Shown here: positions 54,637 to 63,928 of the stretch, one piece after another
How positions within the stretch are numbered: position 1 is the stretch's first letter
How the letters are laid out: the number at the start of each line of letters is the position of its first letter
Assembly (NCBI GenBank): GCA_964608915.1
Contig: CAZSQA010000001.1
Span: 62,001-126,000, forward strand
From: QWQI01 sp964608915
Lineage (GTDB): Bacteria; Planctomycetota; Planctomycetia; Isosphaerales; Isosphaeraceae
Direction: 5' to 3'
Length of the DNA stretch: 64,000 nt
The notes under the pieces: model-generated
Told to the model about the DNA's origin: nothing
Database searches by the model: none
What the model saw: the letters and a program-made list of their open reading frames with translations, nothing else
Translations under genes and position numbers: made by a program

Positions 54637-54671
54637 CCAGGATCCACGCGATCCCTGACCGAACACCATTG

Positions 54672-54714
54672 GGATGAAACGGTAAATGAAATCCGTTTCA
54701 TCCTTCTTTTTTTC
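54672..54714 (+). terminator. Intrinsic terminator after csrA
   Basis: A perfect 11-bp stem (54672-54682 with 54693-54703), a 10-base loop and a T-rich run (ttctttttttc, 54704-54714), 36 bases after the csrA stop. Confidence 0.92.
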
Positions 54715-54858
54715 GATGGACAAGCGGTGCCACCTCTGTTAAACAAGACAAGACTATCCGATCCATGCTGCCTAACGGTCCGAATCAACGTCGCTTTTCT
54801 GTGCACGTGTCGTTAGGTTGCGTCATGGCCGGTATGAATGATTTGGAGCGATCGAAAC

Positions 54859-56085
54859 ATGACCGAAGCGAATCGCGATGGGCTGGATCGCCGCGAATGG
54901 ATGATGGCTTCCGCCGCAGGTGCGGCCACTCTCGCCGGCTCGTCCGTAGCCCAAGCGCAGGATAAGGAAGCGGATGCGGTCCGCACTTCGGCACCAGTTC
55001 CGACCCGTCCTCTGGGCCGGTCCGGCATTCCGGTTTCGATGTTGAATTTCGGCACGTTCCGCAACCCCGGGCTGGATCGCCTTTTGCGGTTTTCGTTCGC
55101 CAACGGCATTCGATACATCGATACCGCCCAAAGCTATGGATCCGAGCCCGCGATCGCCCGCTGGCTCAAGGACAATCCTGGTGTCCGCAAGGACCTTTTC
55201 CTTGTCACCAAGGATCACCCGAAGACCCCGGATCAACTCATCGCCCAGCTCGACAAGCGGCTGGAAGCCCTGCAGACCGACTACCTCGACCTGTTCTTCA
55301 TCCACGGAATCGGCACCGATTACGGTTACGAATCGCTGGATTGGCCGAAATCGAAGGAATGGAAAGCAGCCTTCGAAAAAATCAAGAAGTCGGGCAAAGC
55401 CAAACTCGTCGGCTTCTCCTGCCACGATCAGAAGCGGGCCGAGTTTCTTCAGGCTGCGGCGGACGGCGGATTCGTCGACGCGATCATGGTCCAGTACACG
55501 CCCTGGCTCGATAAGGACGCGCCCCTGAATCGCGCGCTCGACGCCTGCCATAAGGCCGGTATCGGCCTGATCTCGATGAAGCAGGTCGCCGGCGTCGGCG
55601 ACACCGTTCTGGATGACGTGCCCAAGCACGTGCCCTACCTGAAGGAGAAGAAACTCTCCGCCTATCAGGGCCTGCTGCACGCGATCTGGTCCGACGAACG
55701 CATCTCGTCCTGCTGCGTTTCGATGCGTAATACGGATCAGATCCGCGAAAACTCCCATGCCGTCAAGACTTATGAACCCATGAAGACGGCCGATATCAAC
55801 CTCCTGCGCGACGCGATCGTCAAGTGCGGATTGACGTTGTGCGCCGACTGCACTGGCCAGTGCGCTCATGCCGGCGGCACGAAGGCCCGGCTCGGCGACC
55901 TCACACGCCTGCTGACCTATCACGACAACTTCGGTTTCCGATCCGAAGCCCGCAAGCAGTATTCCGAAATGGACGTCGAAAGCCGCGACTGGACCGACGC
56001 CGATCTGGCTGCCGCTGAAGCCGCATGCCCGAACCGGCTCAAGTTCAGCTCGCTGCTGCCCAGGGTTGACCGCTGCCTCTCCTGA
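54859..56085 (+). CDS. Tat-signal aldo/keto reductase with C-terminal Cys cluster
   Basis: The 408-residue protein has a twin-arginine leader (DRREWMMASAAGAATLAGSSVAQAQ; Arg11-Arg12), so it is probably exported folded. The TIM-barrel AKR domain has RPLGRSGIPVSMLNFGTF, DTAQSYGS (catalytic Asp and Tyr), LVTKDHP (Lys), LFFIHGIG (His) and LVGFSCHDQKR. Near the C-terminus Cys323, Cys328, Cys331 and Cys335 (CGLTLCADCTGQC) could bind an iron-sulfur cluster, as in some planctomycete AKR relatives. The substrate is unknown. The start at 54859 has GGAG upstream; an ATG at 54838 is in frame. Confidence 0.85.
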   Translation: MTEANRDGLDRREWMMASAAGAATLAGSSVAQAQDKEADAVRTSAPVPTRPLGRSGIPVSMLNFGTFRNPGLDRLLRFSFANGIRYIDTAQSYGSEPAIARWLKDNPGVRKDLFLVTKDHPKTPDQLIAQLDKRLEALQTDYLDLFFIHGIGTDYGYESLDWPKSKEWKAAFEKIKKSGKAKLVGFSCHDQKRAEFLQAAADGGFVDAIMVQYTPWLDKDAPLNRALDACHKAGIGLISMKQVAGVGDTVLDDVPKHVPYLKEKKLSAYQGLLHAIWSDERISSCCVSMRNTDQIRENSHAVKTYEPMKTADINLLRDAIVKCGLTLCADCTGQCAHAGGTKARLGDLTRLLTYHDNFGFRSEARKQYSEMDVESRDWTDADLAAAEAACPNRLKFSSLLPRVDRCLS

Positions 56086-56125
56086 TCCGGCAGCCATCGG
56101 CCCAAGTCATGTCGGAAGGCCGATC

Positions 56126-57370
56126 ATGCGAATTCGCGTTCGAAGCGCGAACTTGACCAAGCCCGGCTGCGACTTCTTTTCCGGAAGTCGCAGCCTCGGT
56201 TTTTCGTTATGTCTTATGGCGATTTCGACCCATTTGGCGTTGTCCTTCGATGCGAAGGCACGGACCGGTTCGCCCCCAGTTCCGAAACGTCTGTACGTCG
56301 GCTCGCCCGTCACTGAAGCCTTCGTCCTTCAGGATTCCGCGAAGCCAGTGCCGGAACGCTCGATCGTCGTCACGCCTGCGGGGGCTGCGGTCGTACATGT
56401 CTCGAAGCCATCGTCACCTGAAGGTGTCTTCGAAGTGTCGGTTTTGTTCAAGCTGCCTGGCCGGGTGACGATCCAGCTTCCGCCGGGAGCGGTACGAAAC
56501 GAACGGGGCGGTAGCCCCGGGATCGTAAGGAGATACGAAATTCTTCCATGGCCCCGCGTGCCTGCTGCCGCCTCGAAGGGCGGCGTTATCCGGGCCGGGG
56601 CCGGGGTATTCGCCGCGACGTTGACAGCCGACCCTGCAAACGTCGAAGCAGGTGCCCCGATGCGGATCGATCTGAACTTGAACGGATCGGCCGCCCTGGC
56701 TGTCGAGAAAGCCCCTGAACTCAGGATTCGATCCGTCGATGACTCTTCAGCGATCCATTCTGCACAAAGGCCGATGTTGGTCGATGAGTCCGTCGATTGG
56801 GGCGATGGCCTGAGCCGGTTGCCCCGGCGTTCCTGGTCATACGAATGGCGGGCTAAAAGTCCAGGGGCTTACCGTGTCGAGCCATTGAGATTCGAACACC
56901 TGGATTCGACCGGTCAGATGCAGACCCGATTGGTGGCAGGTCCACAGTTTCTGGTACGCCCCAGGGCTTTTTACCGGGCAGAGAATCAATCGAATGGAAT
57001 GCGTCCCGATCCTGAAGTTTCCGATCGTAACTTCACAGTGATCGAAGTTGTCGTTTTGGCATTACTTCTATCGTCCGTCCTGGCGGTCGGCATGCATCGG
57101 TTCCGTGATAGCGGCTGGTCGATGAAGTGGCGAATCGATCGCCTGTTGCGTCAGGCCTCGACGCAGGAGCAGGCACTCGACGCCTGGCGCAGAATCGAAC
57201 CGGCGTGGAAACGCCGTGGTGACGAAAACGATCCCGCGCTTCGCACAGGTTACGAAGAAATAAGAAGGCGGGCATTCGGCCGAAACGAACGTCGACCCGA
57301 GTCCGTCGCGGCTTGTGCGACGGACGTAAGGGGCGTCCGGAACGGAACGTATCAGAACCCGATCCGGTAA
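56126..57370 (+). CDS. BatD-like secreted/membrane protein
   Basis: The 414-residue protein has an N-terminal signal, a beta-rich extracytoplasmic part (RLYVGSPVTEAFVLQD and FAATLTADPANVEAGAPMRIDLNLNGSAAL, Ig/BatD-like repeats), one membrane helix near the C-terminus (FTVIEVVVLALLLSSVLAVGM) and a cytoplasmic helical tail (STQEQALDAWRRIEPAWKRRG). This is the layout of BatD oxygen-tolerance proteins, but the match is weak and no MoxR or VWA genes are adjacent. The ATG at 56126 has GGAAGG upstream. Its end overlaps the DEAD-box gene by 19 bases. Confidence 0.55.
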   Translation: MRIRVRSANLTKPGCDFFSGSRSLGFSLCLMAISTHLALSFDAKARTGSPPVPKRLYVGSPVTEAFVLQDSAKPVPERSIVVTPAGAAVVHVSKPSSPEGVFEVSVLFKLPGRVTIQLPPGAVRNERGGSPGIVRRYEILPWPRVPAAASKGGVIRAGAGVFAATLTADPANVEAGAPMRIDLNLNGSAALAVEKAPELRIRSVDDSSAIHSAQRPMLVDESVDWGDGLSRLPRRSWSYEWRAKSPGAYRVEPLRFEHLDSTGQMQTRLVAGPQFLVRPRAFYRAENQSNGMRPDPEVSDRNFTVIEVVVLALLLSSVLAVGMHRFRDSGWSMKWRIDRLLRQASTQEQALDAWRRIEPAWKRRGDENDPALRTGYEEIRRRAFGRNERRPESVAACATDVRGVRNGTYQNPIR

Positions 57371-58650
57371 ACTTCCTGATATTCGCGGTTGTCGGGCGAG
57401 CGTTTCTGGTACGCCTGAAAACCTTCGGGCTTGTAGCTTTCGATCGTCTTGCCGGTGAGCATTTCGATGTTCGTGAGGGGGTCGCCTTCGTCAGGGCAGA
57501 CGAAAAGGAACGTCACGCCGTCGCGACCCATCCGGCCGGTCCGGCCGATCCGGTGGACATAGTTTTCCGGATCTTCGGGGATATCGTAGTTGAAGACGTG
57601 GCTGATGCCTTCGACGTCGATCCCTCTGCCGACGACGTCCGTCGCGACAAGAATCTTGACTTTGCCCTCACGAAAACCCTGCATGACCCGATTCCGGGCT
57701 GGCTGAGCCATGTCGCCATGCATCAGGCCGACGCCATCAAGCTTGCGTGAGATCCGCTGGCCCAGTTTTTCGGCGCCACGTTTGGTGCGTGTGAAGATAA
57801 TGCACTGACGTGGTTTTTCTTTATCGAGCAGGTACATCAGCAGTTCGATTTTGCGATCGTGATCGACCGTAATATAGTACTGCTTGATGGATTCGACGGA
57901 GAGTTCATCCTGCGAAATGTTCAGCTCGACGGGATGATGCATGTACTTACGCGAGAGGAACAGGATTTCGTCGGAGAGCGTGGCGGAAAGCAGCATCGTC
58001 TGATGCGGTTCGGGCACGCGGCGGAGGATCCGTTCGATGTCGTCGCGGAAGCCGATGTCAAGCATCCGGTCGGCTTCGTCAAGCACGACGTGGTAGACGT
58101 CCGAGAAGTCGAGAGCACGGCGTTCGAGGAGATCCATCACCCGGCCCGGTGTGCCTACGACGATATCCACGCCTCGTTCGAGAGACCGGAGCTGGCGGAC
58201 GATCGGCTCACCGCCGTAAAGGCCGCGAATTTTGACGTTCTGGCCGACGGCCATTTTTTCGGTTTCCACGACGATCTGCTGAACCAGCTCACGCGTGGGC
58301 GCCAGGATCAGAGCCTGGGGCAGGTCGGCCGAACGCTCGAGCATTTCGAGGATCGGAATCGCGAATGAAGCCGTTTTGCCACTGCCGGTCTTGGCCTGGC
58401 CGACGATGTCGTGCCCTTCCAGAGCCAGAGGGATGACGTCCTTCTGAATGGGAGTCGGCGCGGTGTAACCTCGCCGTTTCAGAACGGCGGTCATGATGCG
58501 CGAGAGTCCGAGTGATTCGAAGGTAACGTCGGAAAGAACTGGCCCGCGTGACTGAACGGGAGGCGTGTCGCTGGGTGGATTCATGGATGATAAGGTGTCG
58601 TCGCCGGGTGCCGGTGGCTTTTCTTGGGCGGAGTGATGCGGTATTCTCAT
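57352..58650 (-). CDS. DEAD-box RNA helicase (RhlE/DbpA type)
   Basis: The 432-residue helicase has the Q motif (TFESLGLSRIMTAVLKRRGYTAPTPIQ), Walker A (AKTGSGKT), PTRELVQQ, DEAD (VLDEADRMLDIGF), SAT (LLSATLS), and the C-terminal motifs ATDVVGRGID and HRIGRTGRMG. It remodels RNA or ribosome precursors. There is no long basic C-terminal tail. Start is uncertain: the ATG at 58650 gives a proline-rich 55-residue N-terminus; an ATG at 58584 gives a shorter one. Neither has a clear ribosome site. Confidence 0.9.
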   Translation of the reverse strand: MRIPHHSAQEKPPAPGDDTLSSMNPPSDTPPVQSRGPVLSDVTFESLGLSRIMTAVLKRRGYTAPTPIQKDVIPLALEGHDIVGQAKTGSGKTASFAIPILEMLERSADLPQALILAPTRELVQQIVVETEKMAVGQNVKIRGLYGGEPIVRQLRSLERGVDIVVGTPGRVMDLLERRALDFSDVYHVVLDEADRMLDIGFRDDIERILRRVPEPHQTMLLSATLSDEILFLSRKYMHHPVELNISQDELSVESIKQYYITVDHDRKIELLMYLLDKEKPRQCIIFTRTKRGAEKLGQRISRKLDGVGLMHGDMAQPARNRVMQGFREGKVKILVATDVVGRGIDVEGISHVFNYDIPEDPENYVHRIGRTGRMGRDGVTFLFVCPDEGDPLTNIEMLTGKTIESYKPEGFQAYQKRSPDNREYQEVYRIGF

Positions 58651-58792
58651 GTAGTGACATTCTAGGCCGAAATCACAGGATTTGTCAACGTCAAGTCCCG
58701 ACAAGCCGTGCGGTTAGGCGGCCCGGAAAGTCACTCCCAAGCTGTTCGGTCCGATTTCCCGTGGCGATTTCCGATAGATTCAGGATCGTATC

Positions 58793-59047
58793 ATGAGCAC
58801 CGATTCCGCCGGCGAATTCTCTCAGCCGAGCCCGACTCCCGCAGCGGCCGAGCCTTCCGCTGCCGAACTTCAGAAGCGTTACGCCCAGTTCCTGGAACTG
58901 CTGCCCCTGACGCTCGCCCTGGCTGGCCTGCCGACTTCCGAGGGCCGACTTTACAGCGAAGACCAGATCGAAGGTCGGGCCATGACGATTCGGACGGCAT
59001 ATCGCGTGGCAAAAGGTGCCGTTCGTGACGCCCTGGGCGGGTCGTAA
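58793..59047 (+). CDS. Small protein of unknown function (84 residues)
   Basis: The ORF begins MSTDSAGEFSQPSP, a low-complexity acidic start, then LQKRYAQFLELLPLTLALAGLPTSEGRLYSEDQIEGRAMTIRTAYRVAKGAVRDAL, a helical segment with good codon bias. It is divergent from the DEAD-box gene. The pattern suggests a folded small protein but no family can be named. Confidence 0.5.
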   Translation: MSTDSAGEFSQPSPTPAAAEPSAAELQKRYAQFLELLPLTLALAGLPTSEGRLYSEDQIEGRAMTIRTAYRVAKGAVRDALGGS

Positions 59048-59242
59048 CGCGGTTGACGACGCACTTCCACTGAGATGATCCTGGGGCTGTGATCACCCTT
59101 CGACCGCTCAACCGATACTGGTTTCTGTTCAAGGCGGCGTGCCTGTTGTCTCCCCGGCCCGGCCATGCGTCCCATCTGCGGGCGCAAGCTCGTCATGGCC
59201 CGCGGAACGCCGCCTTTCGGACCGTATCGAAGGGCTTTCGCG

Positions 59243-59635
59243 ATGATCAATGAGCCGCTCAGGCGTCCTCGTCCGCTTCGTGCTTCTCTGGTGGGTTTCG
59301 CTTCCGACCAGGCCGATTCGGTCCGACGCGTCACCCGGCTCCCCAACGGTACCGTTCTGGGCGGATCGCGTCACTCGCACGACCATCTCAGGGAAATCGC
59401 GCTCAGGCTCGAAGTCGAACTCGACCGGCTCGGAGTCGGCCTGGCCGAGCTTTCGCCGCCTCAGCTCGCCGAAGTCGCCTGGCGCATCGATTCGCCCGAA
59501 ATGTTCGAATTCGCCATGCATCTCGACGACGGCCTGCGCCGCCGCGACCTCAAATTCCATGACAGCACCCCTGAAGTGCTCATGGAAATCAGCCTCGAAC
59601 TCGTCGCCGGGCCTGCTGAAGCCAGCGCCGAATGA
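59243..59635 (+). CDS. Uncharacterised 130-residue protein
   Basis: The product LGGSRHSHDHLREIALRLEVELDRLGVGLAELSPPQLAEVAWRIDSPEMFEFAMHLDDGLRRRDLKFHD is helical, with a His-rich HSHDH segment that might bind metal. No known family. Codon bias favours this strand over the antisense frame. The ATG at 59243 is chosen over one at 59165 because the upstream part is poor in conserved-type residues. Confidence 0.45.
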   Translation: MINEPLRRPRPLRASLVGFASDQADSVRRVTRLPNGTVLGGSRHSHDHLREIALRLEVELDRLGVGLAELSPPQLAEVAWRIDSPEMFEFAMHLDDGLRRRDLKFHDSTPEVLMEISLELVAGPAEASAE

Positions 59636-59704
59636 TTCACCGACCGCCACGATCTCTTCGCGAGATTGTGGCGGCCGGATTGATCTCGATTGACCGGGAC
59701 CGGA

Positions 59705-61936
59705 TCACTTCGACGCCATTTTCGTCGGGGCGAATTTGCCCAGAGCCCGGTTCAGAAATGCCACGAAGACCGCAGGTTCGTTATAACCGCCGACTCGTTC
59801 GAGCACGTTCCCTTCAGAATCCATCACCACGTAAATCGGATTCGTCGCCTCCTGGGCGATGTCGATCAGCAGTTCCTGATTGGCTTGAGCCAGTTCCAGA
59901 CGCTGCGCCGATGTGATCGACGAGATCGGTACGATGTCCGTATATATCTGCACCGTCACGAAATTCTTCATCAGGTCGACGACTTCCGGCCGCGGCAGCA
60001 CACGCTGCTCCATCAGCCGGCAGTTGGCGCAATTCACGCCCGTGAAGTCGATCAGAATCGGCTTCTTCTCCTGCTTCGCACGGGCCTTGGCCTGTTCGAG
60101 GCTGAAACCCCAGACGACGCCGTGAAAGCTCGTCTGCTGCGTCAGTGCCACCTGGGGGTCGGGTGAAGTCGCCTTCGTTCCATGACCGCCCTCGGCCCCT
60201 TCGCCATTGCCCGCGATGCCGAGATTCCCTTTGCCGAGTTCCGACGCGTCAGGGGGAAGGATGCCGGCGATCAGCCGCGAATAAATCTGGCTCTGCGGCG
60301 GTCTGCCGAACAGTGCCGGAGCCATGTAGAGGCTCAGAAAGAGAAACGCGCAGCCGAAGATCATCCGGCCCGGGCCGACTTTCGGATCCTCGTAGTCATG
60401 GTCCGTCCGAAAGAAGCCGAGCAGGTAAAATCCGCAGACTGCGGCCAGGACGACCCAGATCGAAAGCACGGTCTGGGCGTCGAACCAGGCCTCCTCAGGC
60501 ACGGTGTACGCGATTTCGGCCGTGTTCAGAAACTTGAACGCCGCACCGATTTCCACCAGGCCGCCCACGGTTTTGACCGTATTCATCCAGTCGCCGCCGC
60601 GCGGCATCTTCGCCAAAAGTGTGGGCGAAAGGGCCAGCAGGAAGAACGGGATGGCGATGACCGTGGCGAATGTCGCAAGCCCAATGACCGGATAAAGATA
60701 GCTGCCCTTCGACGCCATCACCAGCAGCCCGCCGACGACCGGGAAGGTGCAAGTGAAGCTCGTGATGGTCAGCGTCGTCGCCATGAACATGACGCCGATC
60801 ATGCCGCCTTTGCTTTCGCCCCTCGCCGAAGCATTGAGGAGAAAGCTCGGCAGGCGGATTTCGAACAGCCCCAGCAGCGAAAGCCCGAAGGCGAAAAACA
60901 GTGCCGCGATGAAGAAGTTCAGAGAAGGTCGATTGGCGAGTGTCTGAAGCGAAGGCGCGCCGAACAGCGACGAAAATGCCACGCCCACCAACGTGAAAAT
61001 GCCGATGATCGCAAAACAGTAGGCGATCGCCAGCTTCGTCGTGCTCGAGCCGTTCTGCCCCTGCTTGACGAAGAAATTGACCGTCACCGGTACCATGGGC
61101 CACACGCACGGCATGATCAGGGCCACCAGGCCGCCGCCAGCGCAAAGGAGCAAAAACGGGAGGATACCTTTGTCGAGACTCTTCTGCACGTCGGAGACCT
61201 CGGCTTGAACCGGTGCCGGGGCTTCAGCGAGTGAGGTCACTGAGGCCGGTTTTTCGGCCCTTGGCCGCTCCGGGGCCGTTTCGGCGACTGCCGGTGCCGC
61301 GACAACCTGCGTTTTCTCGGGTTCCGTCGCTGCCGGCGGTGCATTCGCCTGAACCGGTGCCGGGTTCACGGGTTGCGCCGCTGCCTGGCCGCCGGTGATC
61401 GTCAGCTTCGCGGCCGGAAGGGTCCAGCGACCGGGAATCGAACAGTTCGAATCGTTGCAAAGCTGATAATAGGCCTGGACTTTCAGTGATTTTTCGCCGG
61501 ACGCGGCATTCGCCGGCACTTTCAGGTCGATCGAGAAATCGATCGACCCGTCCCAGTATTCGACGAATTCCAGCTCAGGGAAGGCCGCCTCTTTCGACTT
61601 TTTCAGCGGCTTCGAAGCCGTCCATTCGCCCGCGGCTTCCAGGCCGCCCTTGTCGAATAAGTCGAGTTCCGTCTGCCTCGGGCCGATTTCCGGCTGTGTT
61701 TTCGTGAGTTTATAGAGGTGCCAGCCAGGCTGAAGTCCGGCGGTGAGGGTCAGCTTCACGGTATCGCCCGGCTTGGCGATGGCCGGTTCGACTTTCGTTT
61801 GCCAGGTCAGCGACTTCGGCTGCAGCCGAACGCTCGAATCCTTCTTCGCGGGAGCCGCCTCCTGGCCAATCACGGGCGACGCTTCCGGCAGCCATGCCGC
61901 GATCAGCCCGAACCAAAGGAAGAGCAGGGGTCTCAT
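59705..61936 (-). CDS. dsbD: Thiol:disulfide interchange protein DsbD
   Basis: The 743-residue protein moves reducing power across the inner membrane. After a signal peptide comes the DsbD-alpha domain with YQLCNDSNCSIPG, then a proline-rich linker, a membrane domain of about eight helices (GGLVALIMPCVWPMVPVTVNFFV, FVFTCTFPVVGGLLV), and a C-terminal thioredoxin domain with VNCANCRLME (Cys636, Cys639). Cys residues in all three domains are present, so the full relay looks intact. The ATG at 61936 has GAGG upstream and fits the signal peptide; the frame is open to 62026. Confidence 0.92.
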   Translation of the reverse strand: MRPLLFLWFGLIAAWLPEASPVIGQEAAPAKKDSSVRLQPKSLTWQTKVEPAIAKPGDTVKLTLTAGLQPGWHLYKLTKTQPEIGPRQTELDLFDKGGLEAAGEWTASKPLKKSKEAAFPELEFVEYWDGSIDFSIDLKVPANAASGEKSLKVQAYYQLCNDSNCSIPGRWTLPAAKLTITGGQAAAQPVNPAPVQANAPPAATEPEKTQVVAAPAVAETAPERPRAEKPASVTSLAEAPAPVQAEVSDVQKSLDKGILPFLLLCAGGGLVALIMPCVWPMVPVTVNFFVKQGQNGSSTTKLAIAYCFAIIGIFTLVGVAFSSLFGAPSLQTLANRPSLNFFIAALFFAFGLSLLGLFEIRLPSFLLNASARGESKGGMIGVMFMATTLTITSFTCTFPVVGGLLVMASKGSYLYPVIGLATFATVIAIPFFLLALSPTLLAKMPRGGDWMNTVKTVGGLVEIGAAFKFLNTAEIAYTVPEEAWFDAQTVLSIWVVLAAVCGFYLLGFFRTDHDYEDPKVGPGRMIFGCAFLFLSLYMAPALFGRPPQSQIYSRLIAGILPPDASELGKGNLGIAGNGEGAEGGHGTKATSPDPQVALTQQTSFHGVVWGFSLEQAKARAKQEKKPILIDFTGVNCANCRLMEQRVLPRPEVVDLMKNFVTVQIYTDIVPISSITSAQRLELAQANQELLIDIAQEATNPIYVVMDSEGNVLERVGGYNEPAVFVAFLNRALGKFAPTKMASK

Positions 61937-62101
61937 GGCGATGCCTCGATCCGCGCCTGTCATGTGGGGTTTCGCTCCCGAAATGGACTGATGACTCATG
62001 CGTCCATCGTAATCCGCCGCAGCCATCGAGGCAAGCCGCAGGGGGGCCGATCACGCAAGCGAAACCGATTCAGGCCAGGCCGTCCGATCGAAGTGGTCTC
62101 T

Positions 62102-62887
62102 TCACGTCTTCCGTTTGCGTAAGGTGAAGAGAATGAACGTGTAACGTAAGCCATGCTCTGGCCATTCGACGACGGTTTCCGGCGAATCGAGTGCCAGCGG
62201 CGCGACCCCTTCGAAGCCGAACGATTCGGCAAGTCGCAGGGCCGCTTCGATCTCGGATCGGGAAAATACGTGCACCGGGGCACCGTATGCTCGCGCCCCG
62301 TGCGTATCGATCGGCGTTTCGAAGTAATCGGTCGATGTGATCAACAGGCCGCCGGGGCGGATCACCCGGGCCATTTCCCGGAAATAGGCCTCCAGCGGGA
62401 CGCCGTGTTCGATCACGCTCAGACACGTGGCCGCGGCGAAATGATTGTCAGGATGTTTCGTGGCGGTCAGGTCGGCATACTCGAACGTGATCGGCCCGCG
62501 TTCGTATGAACCTTCGAATTCCAGATTGCCCATGATCAGATTTTCGTAGCCGTAAAGGGCCAGCCAGGGCAGGATGACCGAGTTCCAGTCGCCGCCCGCG
62601 TCGAAAATCGGGTCGGTAGGCTTCGTCTCAGCCAGAATCGCATGCAGGGCAGCCAGTGAATCCCAGTTCTTGGCGTCGATCGCCAGCGGCGGCAGGCCCA
62701 GCCGACGAACCTGGGCCATCGCGTCGTCCACCTCCTGCCGGGATTTCAGTACCGCGGATGGCCAGGGGGCGTTCGGCAGGCCATGGGGGCCAGAGACACC
62801 CGTGCGACGCCTGAGAAGATAGCGATAACCGGCGTCCGACCTTTCCAGAACGTTCCTGACAAGTCCTTTCAATGCGGCGGCAGGCAT
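62102..62887 (-). CDS. Class I SAM-dependent methyltransferase
   Basis: The 261-residue protein has a SAM-binding region (IFDAGGDWNSVILPWLALYGYENLIMGN, in place of the usual GxGxG), ITFEYADLTATKHPDNHFAAATCLSVIEHGVPLEAYFREMARVIRPGGLLITSTDYF, and FSRSEIEAALRLAESFGFE, typical of small-molecule or sugar methyltransferases. The N-terminal 70 residues are basic. The substrate is unknown. It is divergent from the GNAT gene. Confidence 0.83.
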   Translation of the reverse strand: MPAAALKGLVRNVLERSDAGYRYLLRRRTGVSGPHGLPNAPWPSAVLKSRQEVDDAMAQVRRLGLPPLAIDAKNWDSLAALHAILAETKPTDPIFDAGGDWNSVILPWLALYGYENLIMGNLEFEGSYERGPITFEYADLTATKHPDNHFAAATCLSVIEHGVPLEAYFREMARVIRPGGLLITSTDYFETPIDTHGARAYGAPVHVFSRSEIEAALRLAESFGFEGVAPLALDSPETVVEWPEHGLRYTFILFTLRKRKT

Positions 62888-63061
62888 CGGGCGTTACCTC
62901 TCAAGCTTGTCGAAACGGACGAAGATCAGGACGCTCCATTGAGTCGCATCCAATCTCTTTATACGTTATTTATGCGGAAATGGGACCGACCCGGTGGGGA
63001 TTTCGTCGATCTGTCCCGTTCCGATCACTTTCGTTCGTGTCGCAGCCGGAATCTCCGCACA

Positions 63062-63928
63062 ATGAACATTCGGCTTCGGAACATGGCGGCAACCGACATC
63101 GCCGGCGGCATGCGCCTCAAGACCTCGGCCGGCTGGAATCAGACCGAAGCCGACTGGCGGCGTTTTCTCGAATTCGACCCTTCAGGCACCTTCGTCGCCG
63201 AGACGACCGGGCGGATCGTCGGCACCGTCTCCACGATCGTTTACGAAGAACGCATCGCCTGGATCGGCATGATGCTCGTCGATCCCGATTTCCGCCGTCG
63301 CGGCATCGGCGAGGGGCTCATGCGCATGGCCTTGGAGTATCTCGGCTTACGGGAAGTCGGCAGCGTCGGGCTCGACGCCACTCCCATGGGCCGACCGCTT
63401 TACGAACGGCTCGGGTTCGTCGCGACTTCAGCACTCAATCGCTGGTCGCTGGAGCGAAGCCCCGCTGCGACCGGCAGTCCCCGACCCGCCGATTTCAGCG
63501 ATTCGCAGGCAGTCGACCTGGCCGCCATTTCCCGACTCGACCGAGACGCATTCGGTGCGGACCGGTCGCGGCTCATTCGCTCGATCGTCGAAGAAATCCC
63601 TGAAAGGGTAACGGCTTGTGCTGACGCCGCCGGTTCGACCTCACCCGCGGTTCTGATCGCCCGCGAAGGTGCGATCGCCGACCACGTCGCCGGCTGGATG
63701 GCCACTTCGCAGCACGCAGCCGCGAACGTGCTCGATCATGCCCTCGCACGTACTTCGAAGTCCCTGGTCATCGCCGATGTGCCGGCCGATCACCCCTGGG
63801 CCGGAAACGTGCTGTCAGCCCGGGGCTTTCGTATCGCCCGTGACCTGACTCGCATGTACCTGGCCAAATCCGACATCCCGAACCGCCCGGTCGCACACGC
63901 CGCAATTCTCGGCCCTGAATTCGGTTGA
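63062..63928 (+). CDS. GNAT-family acetyltransferase, double-domain type
   Basis: The 288-residue protein has an N-terminal GNAT domain: MNIRLRNMAATDIAGGMRLKTSAGWNQTEADWRRFLEFDPSGTFVAE, WIGMMLVDPDFRRRGIGEGLMRMALEYL (acetyl-CoA loop RRRGIG) and DATPMGRPLYERLGFV. A second, shorter domain follows (about 140-280), with VNVLDHALARTSKSLVIADVPADHPWAGNVLSARGFRIARDL, similar to YitH/HolE-type C-terminal domains. Start is the ATG at 63062; upstream in-frame codons look non-coding. Substrate unknown. Confidence 0.85.
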   Translation: MNIRLRNMAATDIAGGMRLKTSAGWNQTEADWRRFLEFDPSGTFVAETTGRIVGTVSTIVYEERIAWIGMMLVDPDFRRRGIGEGLMRMALEYLGLREVGSVGLDATPMGRPLYERLGFVATSALNRWSLERSPAATGSPRPADFSDSQAVDLAAISRLDRDAFGADRSRLIRSIVEEIPERVTACADAAGSTSPAVLIAREGAIADHVAGWMATSQHAAANVLDHALARTSKSLVIADVPADHPWAGNVLSARGFRIARDLTRMYLAKSDIPNRPVAHAAILGPEFG

